From: a bacterium
GTDB lineage: Bacteria > Planctomycetota > Planctomycetia > Pirellulales > Pirellulaceae
Assembly (NCBI GenBank): GCA_024743355.1
Contig: JANSWS010000032.1
Location: 1-34,388, forward strand
DNA length: 34,388 nt
Direction: 5' to 3'
The position numbers and the translations under genes are program-made. The number at the start of each line of letters is the position of its first letter. Position 1 is the first letter of the stretch. Below, piece after piece: positions 26,380-34,388 of this stretch. The notes beneath the pieces were generated by a model, which saw only the letters and a list, made by a program, of their open reading frames with translations, did no database searches and was not told the DNA's origin.

Positions 26380-27630
26380 TTAGAGCTTCAGGAAAATTCG
26401 CTTGTGATACATCCACCACACGGGCAGGAACACGATGGCGGTGTAGGTGAATGCCCACAGCAGCGAGACAAAAGTTCGGTCCAAACCCATGGCTTCCAAC
26501 CCATCCATAAAGCCAGACTTTAGTGACATGCCGTCTTCGGAAGGCTTGATCGTGAACAGGCTGCCCATCATGCTGTGCAAGACATAGGCAGTGATGGCAT
26601 TAGCTCCAAAAACAAGCGGTACGTAGGTCCAACGTTTCCAGCCCCGTATATCGATCATCCACACCATCGTACCCAGCGTCATGCTTGCCAGACCGCCCGT
26701 GTACAACACGAAGGAACTACTCCACAGATTCTTGTTGAACGGAAAGAACCAGTCCCAAACACTTCCCATCACCATCGCCAGAAAGCCGGCCAACAGCAAC
26801 CAATAGGACTGACGGTAGCGGTCGGTGTTTCGAATCAAAATCTGGCCGGCGAGCATTCCCAGCAGACCCGTGACGATGGAGGGAAACGTACTCAGAATGC
26901 CTTCCGGATCCCAGGTCTTTTCATACATGCGACCCGGAATCAGTTTGCGATCAAGATAAGCTTCCAAGTTCACTCCGGGCTCAAAGTTCCCGGCAATGAA
27001 GGCATCGCCTATGGGGCGTAAGCCTTCGACCTCAACGGGTCCTCCCGCTCGTTGTACCTCTCCGGTTTCCAAAGCTGTTTTGACCGTTTCGTCGATGGGG
27101 ATCGGAACGAATGCCATCGCCAGGCAGTAGCCCAACAAGATTGCTGCCGAGATGCCCAGTTGCTGTTTCCAACTGGTATGCAGGAACAGCAGCGAACAAG
27201 CGAAAAAGACGATTGCAATGCGCTGAAGTACTCCGGGATAGCGAATATTGGCGAATTCGAATTCGGGGAAAAGGGCCAGGAATATACCCAGTCCGAAGAT
27301 CAAGCAACTGCGAACGAAGATCTTGCGGTACAACGAGCTTTTTTCTTTACCTGCCTTCAGTCGCTTCGTATAGGCAAGGACGACGGATACACCAACGATG
27401 AACAGAAAAAATGGAAACACAAAATCCGTCGGCGTAATTCCGTGCCAGTCCGCGTGTCGCAAGGGTGGATAAATATGGCCCCAATCGCCAGGATCATTGA
27501 CGATAATCATGCCCGCGATAGTTAAGCCGCGAAAAACATCCAAGGATAGTAAGCGACTGGACGATTGCTCGGTCTGCGATTTTTCGGTCATTCCTGTAAC
27601 GGCCAATTCCGATAGAGTGTTCCACTTCAT
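26380..27630 (-). CDS. Multipass HGSNAT/DUF5009-type acyltransferase
   Basis: A 416-residue inner-membrane protein with about ten hydrophobic segments. Near the N-terminus, LLSLDVFRGLTIAGMIIVND is followed by LRHADWHGITPTDFVFPFF. This is the signature of the family containing human heparan-alpha-glucosaminide N-acetyltransferase and bacterial DUF5009 proteins; His59 corresponds by position to the conserved loop histidine. Members transfer acetyl groups across the membrane to sugar amines, but the bacterial substrates are mostly unknown. The ATG at 27630 has no obvious Shine-Dalgarno; an internal Met at residue 14 (MTEKSQ) is an alternative and leaves the first helix intact. It follows the small membrane-protein gene on the same strand across a 314-base gap, so an operon is uncertain. 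Confidence 0.88.
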   Translation of the reverse strand: MKWNTLSELAVTGMTEKSQTEQSSSRLLSLDVFRGLTIAGMIIVNDPGDWGHIYPPLRHADWHGITPTDFVFPFFLFIVGVSVVLAYTKRLKAGKEKSSLYRKIFVRSCLIFGLGIFLALFPEFEFANIRYPGVLQRIAIVFFACSLLFLHTSWKQQLGISAAILLGYCLAMAFVPIPIDETVKTALETGEVQRAGGPVEVEGLRPIGDAFIAGNFEPGVNLEAYLDRKLIPGRMYEKTWDPEGILSTFPSIVTGLLGMLAGQILIRNTDRYRQSYWLLLAGFLAMVMGSVWDWFFPFNKNLWSSSFVLYTGGLASMTLGTMVWMIDIRGWKRWTYVPLVFGANAITAYVLHSMMGSLFTIKPSEDGMSLKSGFMDGLEAMGLDRTFVSLLWAFTYTAIVFLPVWWMYHKRIFLKL

Positions 27631-27944
27631 TCAATGGACGCCAGAACGCGGCGACGCGGTTTGCCGCATAATATACAGACTATCGCCCGGCCTTTCGAAG
27701 TACGGGGCAAGTAGAGAATCGCCGATCACTTTCTGTTCATAGCGATTTCAAGTAGGCCGTCAACAAAGTCGCAAGTGGGCTGCGGACAAGGAGATTTTAA
27801 GAAAGTCTGCTAAACGCAGTATGCGCTTGCAACTCTACTAGCGGCAGCGACCGAAGTTACGGCGCCTATGCGTCTTGAGCCCTACCTCGAGCGCCAGTGA
27901 AAATCCATGCTAGAAGTGCCACTCTGCTTTGCGACAAAGAGTGA
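27631..27944. other. Intergenic region upstream of the acyltransferase
   Basis: This 314-base gap should contain the acyltransferase promoter. On the - strand an AT-rich TATATT (27669-27674) could be a -10 box, but no good -35 accompanies it. An imperfect hairpin with arms CACT/AGTG and CTTTG/CAAAG at 27920-27943 directly follows the upstream gene's stop codon but has no T-run. No gene was seen. Confidence 0.45.
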
Positions 27945-28499
27945 CTATATCTGGCCCACGCCTGCGGCATGCAGGATTTCGTCCAATTGAGATCGCAGGT
28001 GGGCCATTTGATCGGCACTCCAATGCTGGCCGACATGGGCTACCACATAGAGAGTGAAGATGGCTACCAAGCTGGCTAGGGCCACCGCGAAGCCCCACGG
28101 CGTTTGTTGCAGCATGATCTGCGAGTACGCCAAGGCAAGTCCATAAAAGGCACTGAATGCAAAAGCCAGATAGAGCACCCAGACGAAAGTCCATACATCC
28201 ATTCGCGGCGCAAAGCGTCCGTGAATGATCGACTGCTGATCGTATTGCGTGAGGTAGAAAGATAAATGCGGGGACCAAAGCCTGTGCTCAGCCCGCGGCA
28301 GATGCAGCTCTCCATACTCACCATGCATTAAAAAAAGACGACCGCGATCGTCGCGTTCAAATTCTTTCTGCAGTCGCGAGATGGCCACTTCCCGCTCAAC
28401 GGCAATCGAGACATCAAAGGTTGGGCGGAGCTTCCAAATGCTGTTGTCCGGTTGGAAGTCCCTGGTCACCAACACTTTTTGATTGGGAACAGCGGACAT
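27945..28499 (-). CDS. Small membrane protein with two transmembrane helices, unknown function
   Basis: About 184 residues from the ATG at 28499 (MSAVPNQKVLV), chosen because AAAGGAG lies 8 bases upstream. The frame is open 34 codons further but without a ribosome binding site. The N-terminal half is soluble, with GELHLPRAEHRLWSPHLSF and a GRFAP segment. Two hydrophobic helices follow (about residues 103-124 and 134-155), then a short amphipathic C-terminal tail (AHLRSQLDEILHAAG). The HLPRAEHRLWSP-GRFAPxxxVWT layout recalls an uncharacterised family of bacterial membrane proteins. It lies about 400 bases after the dnaE2 stop, separated by a repeat array. No catalytic residues stand out. Confidence 0.8.
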   Translation of the reverse strand: MSAVPNQKVLVTRDFQPDNSIWKLRPTFDVSIAVEREVAISRLQKEFERDDRGRLFLMHGEYGELHLPRAEHRLWSPHLSFYLTQYDQQSIIHGRFAPRMDVWTFVWVLYLAFAFSAFYGLALAYSQIMLQQTPWGFAVALASLVAIFTLYVVAHVGQHWSADQMAHLRSQLDEILHAAGVGQI

Positions 28500-28695
28500 G
28501 CTCAGCTCCTTTATGAGATGTGAATCAGGCAACACGCACCGTTCGTGACCGGGAGGAAACTTCCCGGGATGCCTCCAGTAGCGAGTGGATTGCCGCATCA
28601 TACGCCATTGAGGGGCTCTGAAGCAAGAAAATCTTCCTTAGTTCCCGTGTTTCGCCATTAGGGCGAGCGGCAGCTGAAAATTTCCCATCGTAGCT

Positions 28696-28739
28696 ACCGT
28701 CGCCAGACGGTGGATGACCAATTACCGTCGCCAGACGAT
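28696..28739. repeat. Two copies of ACCGTCGCCAGACGRT hairpin
   Basis: ACCGTCGCCAGACGGT (28696-28711) is a perfect 6-base stem with loop GCCA. ACCGTCGCCAGACGAT (28724-28739) differs at one base. The loop and flanks (GTAGCTACC before, TGGATGACC after) resemble the next repeat set, suggesting one diverging family. Confidence 0.7.
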
Positions 28740-28747
28740 GGACGAAG

Positions 28748-28847
28748 TCGACCACGCTCTGGCGAGCGTGGCTACGGATAAATCGACCACGCTCTGGCGA
28801 GCGTGGCTACGGATAAATCGAGCACGCTCTGGCGAGCGCGGCCAATG
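28748..28847. repeat. Tandem 35-base hairpin repeat, two perfect and one partial copy
   Basis: Copies at 28748-28782 and 28783-28817 are identical over 35 bases; a third, degenerate copy starts at 28818. Each contains the perfect hairpin CCACGCTC-TGGC-GAGCGTGG, followed by CTACGGATAAA. In the third copy, compensatory-looking changes (GCACGCTC/GAGCGCGG) partly break the stem. Confidence 0.85.
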
Positions 28848-28896
28848 GTAAGAATTCATTTGCCGCTCGCCTGGGCTGTCATCATCGAGGCGGGCT

Positions 28897-31800
28897 TCAA
28901 TGAAAATCGCGGCTCCGCAGGCTCAGACCCTGGACGCAATCGCTCAGGTCTTCGAGGCGTCCCACGACTACATGAATCACATTTTCTCGGTTTTCGAGGA
29001 CCCCATGAACCAACCAGGCATTGGATTGTCGGGCAACGCGATAATGCTGCTGCCACGTATCCGGTTTCAAAACCAAATTCATCGAGCCGGTTTCGTCTTC
29101 CAGCGTGACAAAGGTGATGCCTTTAGCCGTGCTGGGCCGCTGTCGCAGAAGCACAACTCCAGCCACGCGAACAAACTGTCCGTTGCGGGTTTTCTTCAAC
29201 TCAGCAGCTGTCGTAACACGCATGCGATTCAGTTGCTCGCGTACGAAACTTACAGGATGGGCCCGCAGAGAAAGGCCGGTTGTGGCATAGTCCGCGTAGA
29301 CTTCATCGATCTGGGGCATGGGCCGCAGGGCTTCGGGCAACGCATCGTCGACGTCCGCCCCCATCGCCTCAAAGAGACTCAATTCTTTGGAAGTTTTGTC
29401 TTGCGCCAAAGACTGCCAGTAGGCGGCTCGCCGGTCACCGGTCAATGAGCTCAATGCATCCGCATCGGCCAGACGGGTAATGGTCGCTTGGCCAATGCGG
29501 GTACGCCGAGAGAAATCCGCCAAGTCGCGAAACGCTCCGCGGTTCTCTCGTTCCTGCACAATTGTTTCGCCGATTTGCATCGGTAATCCTCGGATCATCA
29601 ACAAGCCCAGACGTAGAATCCGTCTCCGGCCACCCTTTGTGTCTTCCTCTAAAGTGCAATCCCAGCTGCTGCGGTTGACGTCGACCGGAGCTACTTGCAC
29701 CCCGTGATCGCGGGCGTCACTGACCAATTGAGCGGGAGCATAGAACCCCATAGGTTGGCTGTTCAGAATGGCAGCGCAAAACACGTCCGGATAATGATGC
29801 TTCAACCAGCAGGAAACGTAGACCAGCAGCGCGAAGCTGGCCGCGTGTGACTCGGGAAAACCATATTCGCCAAATCCACGAATTTGCGTGAAGACGCGTT
29901 CGGCGAACTCCTCGGTCAGACCTCGGCTGAGCATCCCCTCGACAAGCTTCTTGTGAAATTGGTCAATGATCCCCGGCCTTCTCCAGGCGGCCATGGCTCG
30001 CCGCAATTGATCGGCTTCGCCGGGGGTGAAGCCGGCCGCAACCACCGCCAAACGCATGGCTTGTTCTTGGAAGATTGGGACGCCCATGGTCTTGGAAAGC
30101 ACTTCGCCAATCTCGGGCGTCGGATACGCAGGTTGTGTTCCCGAGCGGCGTGCCTGCAGATAGGGATGCACCATCTGCCCTTGAATCGGACCCGGTCGCA
30201 CGATGGCCACTTCGATCACCAAGTCATAGAAGCACCGCGGCTGAAGTCGTGGCAACATACTCATCTGCGCACGGCTTTCGATCTGGAATACCCCTACGGT
30301 GTCCGCGCGGCAAATCATTTCGTAAACGTCCGGATCCTCGGCGGGCACGGTTGCCAAACTCAGCGGCAGGTCGTAATGCTGTTCCAGCAGATCGAATGCC
30401 CGATGAATGGCACTGAGCATCCCAAGTGAAAGGCAGTCGACTTTCAGGATCCCCAAATCGTCCAAGTCATCCTTGTCCCATTGCACCACGGTTCTGCCCT
30501 CCATGGACGCATTCTCCAAGGGGCACAGCTCACATAGCCAGCCTTGGGTCATGACCATCCCGCCAACGTGCTGGGAGAGATGCCTGGGAAAGCCGATCAG
30601 GTTCTCAACTAAATACAGGAATCTGCGTCCAACTTCCGAGTCGGGGGCAATGCCACATTCAGCGGCTCGATCGGCCAGAGAGCCTTCGGTGAGCCGCGCG
30701 TCAACAAGTTTGCTGAGCGAATCGATGCGGTCCAACGAAATTCCGAGCGCTCGCGCCGCGTCGCGAATGGCGGACTTGGTACGGTAGGTAATCACCGTGG
30801 CGGTCATCCCCGCCCGGTGACGCCCGTATTTCTCATAAATGTATTGCAGCACCTCTTCGCGGCGTTGGTGTTCAAAGTCGACGTCGATATCCGGAGCTTC
30901 ATTGCGTTCGCGGCTGATGAAGCGTTCAAACAGCAGATCCAGGCGGTTGGGATCCACGCTGGTTACGCCCAGGCAATAGCAGACGACACTGTTCGCGGCG
31001 GAACCGCGGCCTTGGCACAAGATGCCGCGTCCTCGGGCAAAACGCACCAGGTCCCATACCGTTAGGAAGTAAGCCTCGTAGTGCAGTTCTTCGATCAAGC
31101 CGATTTCATGTCGGATCTGCTGCAGGATCTTATCAGGTACTCCCTGTGGATAGCGTTTCTTGGCGCCCTCCCAGGTGAGACGCTTCAAATAATCAATGGG
31201 CTTCTGATCGTCAGGAGCGAGCTCAACCGGATACTCGTATCGCAGTTCATCCAAGCTGAAGGTTAGCTGCTCGGCGACTTCCAGTGTGCGCTCCAACAAC
31301 TCAGGTGCCTGCGAATAAATCGCACGCAGACTTTCCAAGGGACGAAGATGGTACTGCGAATTGGGGAGACGCTGCGTGGCAACGGCGTCGATGGTGCTGT
31401 TGAAGCGCGTGGCCAGCAGGCAGTCATGCAGAATCGTTCTTTCGGGCACGTGGTAGTGCACATCGCCGCTGGCCATCAGTGGGACTCCGCTTTGCCGACT
31501 CAGCACTTGGAGGCGTTCGAGCAACAGTCGATCGTCCACACCACGATGGAGTTCTGCCAGTAGATAGCCGCGATCTCCAAAGGCTTCGGCAAACAATCCC
31601 AGCCATGCTAGCCAAGTGGAGTCATCTCTTGGATCGAACTCACTGGCCGGCAGCTGGCTAAGACCGGACGCATCGCATGCGGTCAGTTCCAGCAAGCTGC
31701 CGAGATCGATCTGCCCGCCAACAACCGACTTCTTCGAATCGCGGGAGGCTGTCGTTGACGATTGGGGATCATCATCGGAATGCTCCCAGGGCATGACGTC

Positions 31801-32229
31801 GCGATCGTCGAAAAATTGCATGTCGGCGGGAGGTAATTCGTCGATTACGGGCTGCCGCAGAAGCATTCCAGCCAACAAGCCCTCCTGCAGTTGCAGGATA
31901 TCCTGCCAGCGAATCTCGCAGCTACCTTTCTCGCGTCGCAATCTGCCACGGGTGATGATGCGGCTCAGACGACCGTAGGCAGCGCGGTCTTTGGGCCACA
32001 CGACAAGCGGTGGTCCATCAACGGGATGCAACTCGGCGCCGACAATGTATCTCAGGCCGGCGTCTTTGGCTGCGGTGTGGCCTCGAACGATGCCGGCAAG
32101 CGAATTGCGGTCGGTGATTGCCAGTCCGGCGTAACCCAGAGATTGGGCCTGTTCGATCAACTCGTCAGCGTGGGAGGCGCCTTCGAGGAACGAGAAGTTG
32201 GATTTGCAGTGAAGCTCGATGTACTGCAT
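28897..32229 (-). CDS. dnaE2: Error-prone DNA polymerase III alpha-type subunit DnaE2
   Basis: A 1110-residue C-family polymerase with the DnaE2/ImuC hallmarks. The PHP domain opens with MQYIELHCKSNFSFLEGASH. The palm has QGRGSAANS (407-414) and the acidic motif PDIDVDF (446-452), with the third Asp expected in LGILKVDCLSLG. An OB-fold near the C-terminus contains LEDETGSMNLVLKP. The protein ends in LSLRSRDFH, a typical DnaE2 tail. DnaE2 carries out mutagenic translesion synthesis, usually with ImuA and ImuB under SOS control. Neither partner is in this window, and I saw no LexA box upstream. Residues about 133-205 form an acidic, low-complexity insert in the PHP region. The preceding isomerase gene ends 54 bases upstream on the same strand. 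No Shine-Dalgarno is evident. Confidence 0.95.
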   Translation of the reverse strand: MQYIELHCKSNFSFLEGASHADELIEQAQSLGYAGLAITDRNSLAGIVRGHTAAKDAGLRYIVGAELHPVDGPPLVVWPKDRAAYGRLSRIITRGRLRREKGSCEIRWQDILQLQEGLLAGMLLRQPVIDELPPADMQFFDDRDVMPWEHSDDDPQSSTTASRDSKKSVVGGQIDLGSLLELTACDASGLSQLPASEFDPRDDSTWLAWLGLFAEAFGDRGYLLAELHRGVDDRLLLERLQVLSRQSGVPLMASGDVHYHVPERTILHDCLLATRFNSTIDAVATQRLPNSQYHLRPLESLRAIYSQAPELLERTLEVAEQLTFSLDELRYEYPVELAPDDQKPIDYLKRLTWEGAKKRYPQGVPDKILQQIRHEIGLIEELHYEAYFLTVWDLVRFARGRGILCQGRGSAANSVVCYCLGVTSVDPNRLDLLFERFISRERNEAPDIDVDFEHQRREEVLQYIYEKYGRHRAGMTATVITYRTKSAIRDAARALGISLDRIDSLSKLVDARLTEGSLADRAAECGIAPDSEVGRRFLYLVENLIGFPRHLSQHVGGMVMTQGWLCELCPLENASMEGRTVVQWDKDDLDDLGILKVDCLSLGMLSAIHRAFDLLEQHYDLPLSLATVPAEDPDVYEMICRADTVGVFQIESRAQMSMLPRLQPRCFYDLVIEVAIVRPGPIQGQMVHPYLQARRSGTQPAYPTPEIGEVLSKTMGVPIFQEQAMRLAVVAAGFTPGEADQLRRAMAAWRRPGIIDQFHKKLVEGMLSRGLTEEFAERVFTQIRGFGEYGFPESHAASFALLVYVSCWLKHHYPDVFCAAILNSQPMGFYAPAQLVSDARDHGVQVAPVDVNRSSWDCTLEEDTKGGRRRILRLGLLMIRGLPMQIGETIVQERENRGAFRDLADFSRRTRIGQATITRLADADALSSLTGDRRAAYWQSLAQDKTSKELSLFEAMGADVDDALPEALRPMPQIDEVYADYATTGLSLRAHPVSFVREQLNRMRVTTAAELKKTRNGQFVRVAGVVLLRQRPSTAKGITFVTLEDETGSMNLVLKPDTWQQHYRVARQSNAWLVHGVLENRENVIHVVVGRLEDLSDCVQGLSLRSRDFH

Positions 32230-32283
32230 CGCGTTGCGTGGATGTCTAACGTGTTTCCGATTATGGCTGTGCGGCTCTCGCGA

Positions 32284-33192
32284 TTACTCGGACCAATACG
32301 CGTCGATCGAGCGTCGTAGGAAGGCCAGGGACTCCGCCATCTCCTCCATGCCATTCATTCCATCCTCGATCGAGATCCAGCCCGAGTAGCCTACCTCGCG
32401 CAGAATGGAGAAGATGGCCGGGTAATCGTTCAGTCCCTTGCCTGTCACGCCATGTTGCAAGATCTGCGCGTAACCGACCGAGTCTTCGACGGCCTTGAGA
32501 TCCTCCAAAGTAGAGCCTTCCGCCAGGAATCGATCGCTGGCATGCATGCTGACCACCCGAGGTGCGACCGCTCGTAGCAATGCAATGGGATCGTCGCCCG
32601 CCACGACCGCGTTGCTGGGGTCGTACTGAACACCGAAGAATTCTGATTTGGGGATGCGTTCCAAAAGGTCTAAAAAGACATCCATTTTTTGAGCAAATTC
32701 CGGATATCTCCAATAGCCATCCTTGTAGTGGTTTTCCAAACCCAAGACGACGCCAAGTTCCGTGGCCAGGGGTAAACAGGCATTGATGCCAGCCGCTGCA
32801 TATTCCAAGCCCAAATCACGGCTGACTTCAGGCCAGCGTTGGCCGCTCAATACGCGGCACACGACGCCAGGCCCACCCAATCGATGCGCCGCACGAATCA
32901 TTTCCCGCTGATAATCAATCGCCTGCTGCCTGCGCTCCGCCTGCGGAGCCGTGAAGTCCGGCGAGCAACAAAGCATGGGCATCTCAAAGCCTGCCTCACG
33001 TATCGCCCCCGCGACTTCGTCCAAGTAGCTTGACTCGAGATTGATGAAGAATCCTTCATACATTTCCAGCCCGTCAGCATCCAGTTGCTTTGCTTGCTCA
33101 ATCCAATCAAAAACGCTCATGCTTCGAGCCTGAGAGATTTCGTCCAGGTAACATTTGGGAAAAGCGCTTATTTTGGGTTTGGAGGGATTCAC
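32284..33192 (-). CDS. Sugar-phosphate isomerase/epimerase-type TIM barrel
   Basis: About 302 residues from a GTG at 33192 (VNPSKPKISAFPKCY); an in-frame TTG at 33270 would add 26 residues that look unlike the family. It belongs to the xylose-isomerase-like TIM barrel group (AP endonuclease 2 fold, PF01261). Putative metal ligands are Glu in LGLENHYKDG, Asp in VQYDPSNAV, His in SMHASD and Glu in ISIEDGMNG. There is no signal peptide, so it is cytoplasmic. Planctomycetes have many paralogues acting in sugar or inositol catabolism, and the substrate is not predictable. It lies 54 bases upstream of dnaE2 and may share its transcript, an odd functional pairing. Confidence 0.88.
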   Translation of the reverse strand: MNPSKPKISAFPKCYLDEISQARSMSVFDWIEQAKQLDADGLEMYEGFFINLESSYLDEVAGAIREAGFEMPMLCCSPDFTAPQAERRQQAIDYQREMIRAAHRLGGPGVVCRVLSGQRWPEVSRDLGLEYAAAGINACLPLATELGVVLGLENHYKDGYWRYPEFAQKMDVFLDLLERIPKSEFFGVQYDPSNAVVAGDDPIALLRAVAPRVVSMHASDRFLAEGSTLEDLKAVEDSVGYAQILQHGVTGKGLNDYPAIFSILREVGYSGWISIEDGMNGMEEMAESLAFLRRSIDAYWSE

Positions 33193-33500
33193 GATGGCAT
33201 CACACTTTAAATATTGATTCACTGAAGATTGACAAACAGACGCGTCTTTAGATTCAGGAGATTTCGGCAATCGACGGACCAGCAGTCTTCTCTACGCGAT
33301 CGCTCGAATCGGCGAGATGTTGGGGTTTGTCGCATGCCAAAGGGCTCGCGGCCATTTGCAGCTCCAAGGCAAATTCGTATTTTGGGGTGTCAACGTCCCC
33401 ACACCTCGGAACACACCGACTTGCATTGGCCACTAGAATAGCAAGAATTCAGAAACTGGCTCGTGGCCTTTTTAGCACACTATCCTCAAGGAAATACAAA
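33193..33500. other. Divergent intergenic region between isomerase and YceI genes
   Basis: This 308-base region lies between the isomerase (-) and YceI (+) starts. It contains a weak + strand promoter candidate at 33421-33449. The ribosome binding site AAGGAAA lies about 6 bases before the YceI start. No RNA gene was seen. Confidence 0.5.
33421..33449 (+). promoter_or_regulatory. Weak sigma-70-like promoter candidate for the YceI gene
   Basis: TTGCAT (33421-33426) and AGAATT (33444-33449) are separated by exactly 17 bases and lie about 50 bases before the YceI start codon. Both boxes deviate from consensus and planctomycete promoters are poorly defined, so this is only a candidate. Confidence 0.25.
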
Positions 33501-34064
33501 ATGCGAAATGCTTGGATTACGTTTTTGTCCGTGTTTTGCCTGATGTTGACTGTCCATACTTCCATGCAAGCAGCGGAGAAATTGTCGTTGGATGCGGAGA
33601 AGTCGAAAATCGGTTTTGTAGGTAGCAAGCCCGATAAATCTAGCCATGAAGGTGGATTCAAGAAGTTCAAGGTGGACGCTACCGCGGATTTTGAGAATCC
33701 GGCCAATAGCTCCTTGCGGATTGAAATCGATACCACCAGTCTCTGGTCGGACGACCAAAGACTAACCGGGCATTTGATGAACCCGGACTTCTTCGATGTC
33801 AGAAAATATCCCAAGGCGGTATTCGAGTCGACTGCCATCGAGCATCAAGATGATGGTAGCGTCACGATCGTTGGAAAACTTGAAATGCTTGGCAAGGTCA
33901 ACGAAGTCAAAATCCCCATGCAGAGCGAAATGACAGACGAAGCCATTACTCTGTCAGGTAAGTTCAAGTTGGATCGGACCAAGTGGGGAATGAACTACGG
34001 TGCCGCTGATAACAAGATCAACAAGGAGGTGGACATGGACGTCAAATTGGTTTTGAAGCGCTAA
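33501..34064 (+). CDS. Secreted YceI-like lipocalin-fold protein
   Basis: 187 residues from the ATG at 33501, chosen because AAGGAAA lies just upstream and a signal peptide follows immediately (hydrophobic 6-20, likely cleavage after MQA at 24). The mature part matches the YceI family (PF04264): LSLDAEKSKIGFVGSK, an ADFENPANSSLRIEIDTTSL strand pair, the conserved LTGHLMNPDFFDVRKYPKAVFES core, a VTIVGKLEMLGK segment, and a terminal beta strand. YceI proteins are periplasmic beta-barrels that bind isoprenoid or other lipids. A longer frame begins upstream at 33327 but its extra residues lack family features. It is followed by a hairpin-rich repeat region. Confidence 0.92.
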   Translation: MRNAWITFLSVFCLMLTVHTSMQAAEKLSLDAEKSKIGFVGSKPDKSSHEGGFKKFKVDATADFENPANSSLRIEIDTTSLWSDDQRLTGHLMNPDFFDVRKYPKAVFESTAIEHQDDGSVTIVGKLEMLGKVNEVKIPMQSEMTDEAITLSGKFKLDRTKWGMNYGAADNKINKEVDMDVKLVLKR

Positions 34065-34100
34065 GTTCTGACCACGCAGGTAATAAGGCACTGGTTCAGG

Positions 34101-34186
34101 CACTGGTTACTAGGCTCAGCCTAGTAACCCAGCGTCATGCAGGCTCAGCCTGCGGTGTCGACGTCTCAGCGAAAGTCGCTTGGCTC
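34101..34186. repeat. 86-base direct repeat, copy 1
   Basis: Identical to 34303-34388 over all 86 bases. It contains GGTTACTAGGC-TCA-GCCTAGTAACC, a perfect 11-base stem with a 3-base loop, and GCAGGC-TCA-GCCTGC, a perfect 6-base stem. Both share the TCA loop and an AGGCTCAGCCT core. Confidence 0.9.
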
Positions 34187-34204
34187 TGCCCACGAGGCAG
34201 AGCC
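34182..34204. repeat. Perfect 9-bp hairpin GGCTCTGCC-CACGA-GGCAGAGCC
   Basis: It starts at the end of the first 86-base repeat. Its GGCAGAGC arm recurs in the tandem repeat at 34214-34285, so the elements share building blocks. Confidence 0.75.
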
Positions 34205-34213
34205 TCGAAGAAA

Positions 34214-34285
34214 GTGCGTTCAAGGCAGAGCGTTGGAACGAGGGTTTAAGTGCGTTCAAGGCAGAGCCTTGGAACGAGAGTGTGC
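34214..34285. repeat. Tandem 36-base repeat, two copies
   Basis: Units begin GTGCGTTCAAGGCAGAGC at 34214 and 34250 and continue (G/C)TTGGAACGAG. The first unit has CGTTGG and the second CCTTGG. In the second unit, TTCAAGGC and GCCTTGGAA are nearly complementary and can form a hairpin. Confidence 0.75.
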
Positions 34286-34302
34286 TGGCGAAGCCCTAGC
34301 GA

Positions 34303-34388
34303 CACTGGTTACTAGGCTCAGCCTAGTAACCCAGCGTCATGCAGGCTCAGCCTGCGGTGTCGACGTCTCAGCGAAAGTCGCTTGGCTC
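34303..34388. repeat. 86-base direct repeat, copy 2 (reaches window end)
   Basis: A perfect copy of 34101-34186, 202 bases downstream. Because identity holds to the last base of the window, the true repeat may be longer. Confidence 0.9.

Larger units (their letters stand above)
28500..28896. other. Intergenic region between dnaE2 and the membrane-protein gene
   Basis: This 397-base gap holds two sets of hairpin repeats (28696-28739 and 28748-28847). The 28500-28690 part, nearest the membrane-protein start, is the likely promoter region but shows no clear boxes. Open frames spanning the repeats are most likely chance. Confidence 0.6.
34065..34388. other. Hairpin-rich repeat region at right edge
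   Basis: These 324 bases contain no gene. They hold two copies of an 86-base direct repeat, a tandem 36-base repeat and several perfect hairpins. The second 86-base copy runs to the window end, so the array may continue beyond. Confidence 0.8.

Noticed and set aside
28525-28755. A 76-codon - strand frame running into the hairpin repeats.
   Set aside because: Part of it is repeat sequence, and the true downstream gene has a good ribosome binding site at 28499.
34101-34388. Possible CRISPR array from the direct repeats.
   Set aside because: The repeats are 86 bases with internal hairpins, there are only two, and there are no regular short spacers or cas genes.

Overview
The window looks like a chromosomal segment of a planctomycete, most likely Pirellulaceae-like. 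The evidence is the protein repertoire: a Ser/Thr kinase fused to WD40 repeats, a planctomycete-type ECF sigma factor, a PEP-CTERM protein, a giant surface protein with an N-terminal LEPR-XLL-like motif, a bacterial formylmethanofuran dehydrogenase subunit B homologue, and many short palindromic intergenic repeats. No rRNA, tRNA, CRISPR array, insertion sequence or phage gene was recognised.

Left part (1-20633, all on the - strand). In transcription order this holds an RdgC-like protein (20633-19455) followed by a clear intrinsic terminator, an ECF sigma factor (19150-18518), a WD40 Ser/Thr kinase (18310-14960), a small PEP-CTERM protein (14531-13965), an FHA-domain protein (13422-12979), and a giant gene that starts at 12916 and runs off the left edge. 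The giant frame is at least 4305 codons. It has a LEPR-XLL-like N-terminus, two long stretches of Gly/Ala/Val-rich beta-type repeats, and between them nine copies of a 'GGLxDGxxYYV' repeat with one EF-hand/dockerin-like calcium loop. Sigma factor, kinase, phosphothreonine reader and giant surface protein in a row suggest a regulated cell-surface module. This is the best candidate for an undescribed system, but the functional link is inferred from gene order only.

Middle part (20634-26379). A + strand pair encodes a MoaD/ThiS-like protein ending in Gly-Gly and a six-Asp-box BNR propeller, only 2 bases apart. A - strand exported amidohydrolase follows, then a + strand GYD-domain protein and an FhcB homologue of the tetrahydromethanopterin-linked C1 pathway.

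Right part (26380-34388). On the - strand, in transcription order: a sugar-phosphate isomerase/epimerase-type TIM barrel, the error-prone polymerase DnaE2, a small two-helix membrane protein, and a multipass HGSNAT/DUF5009-type acyltransferase. On the + strand is a secreted YceI-like protein. Intergenic regions here carry several families of perfect hairpin repeats, including an 86-base perfect direct repeat at the right edge.
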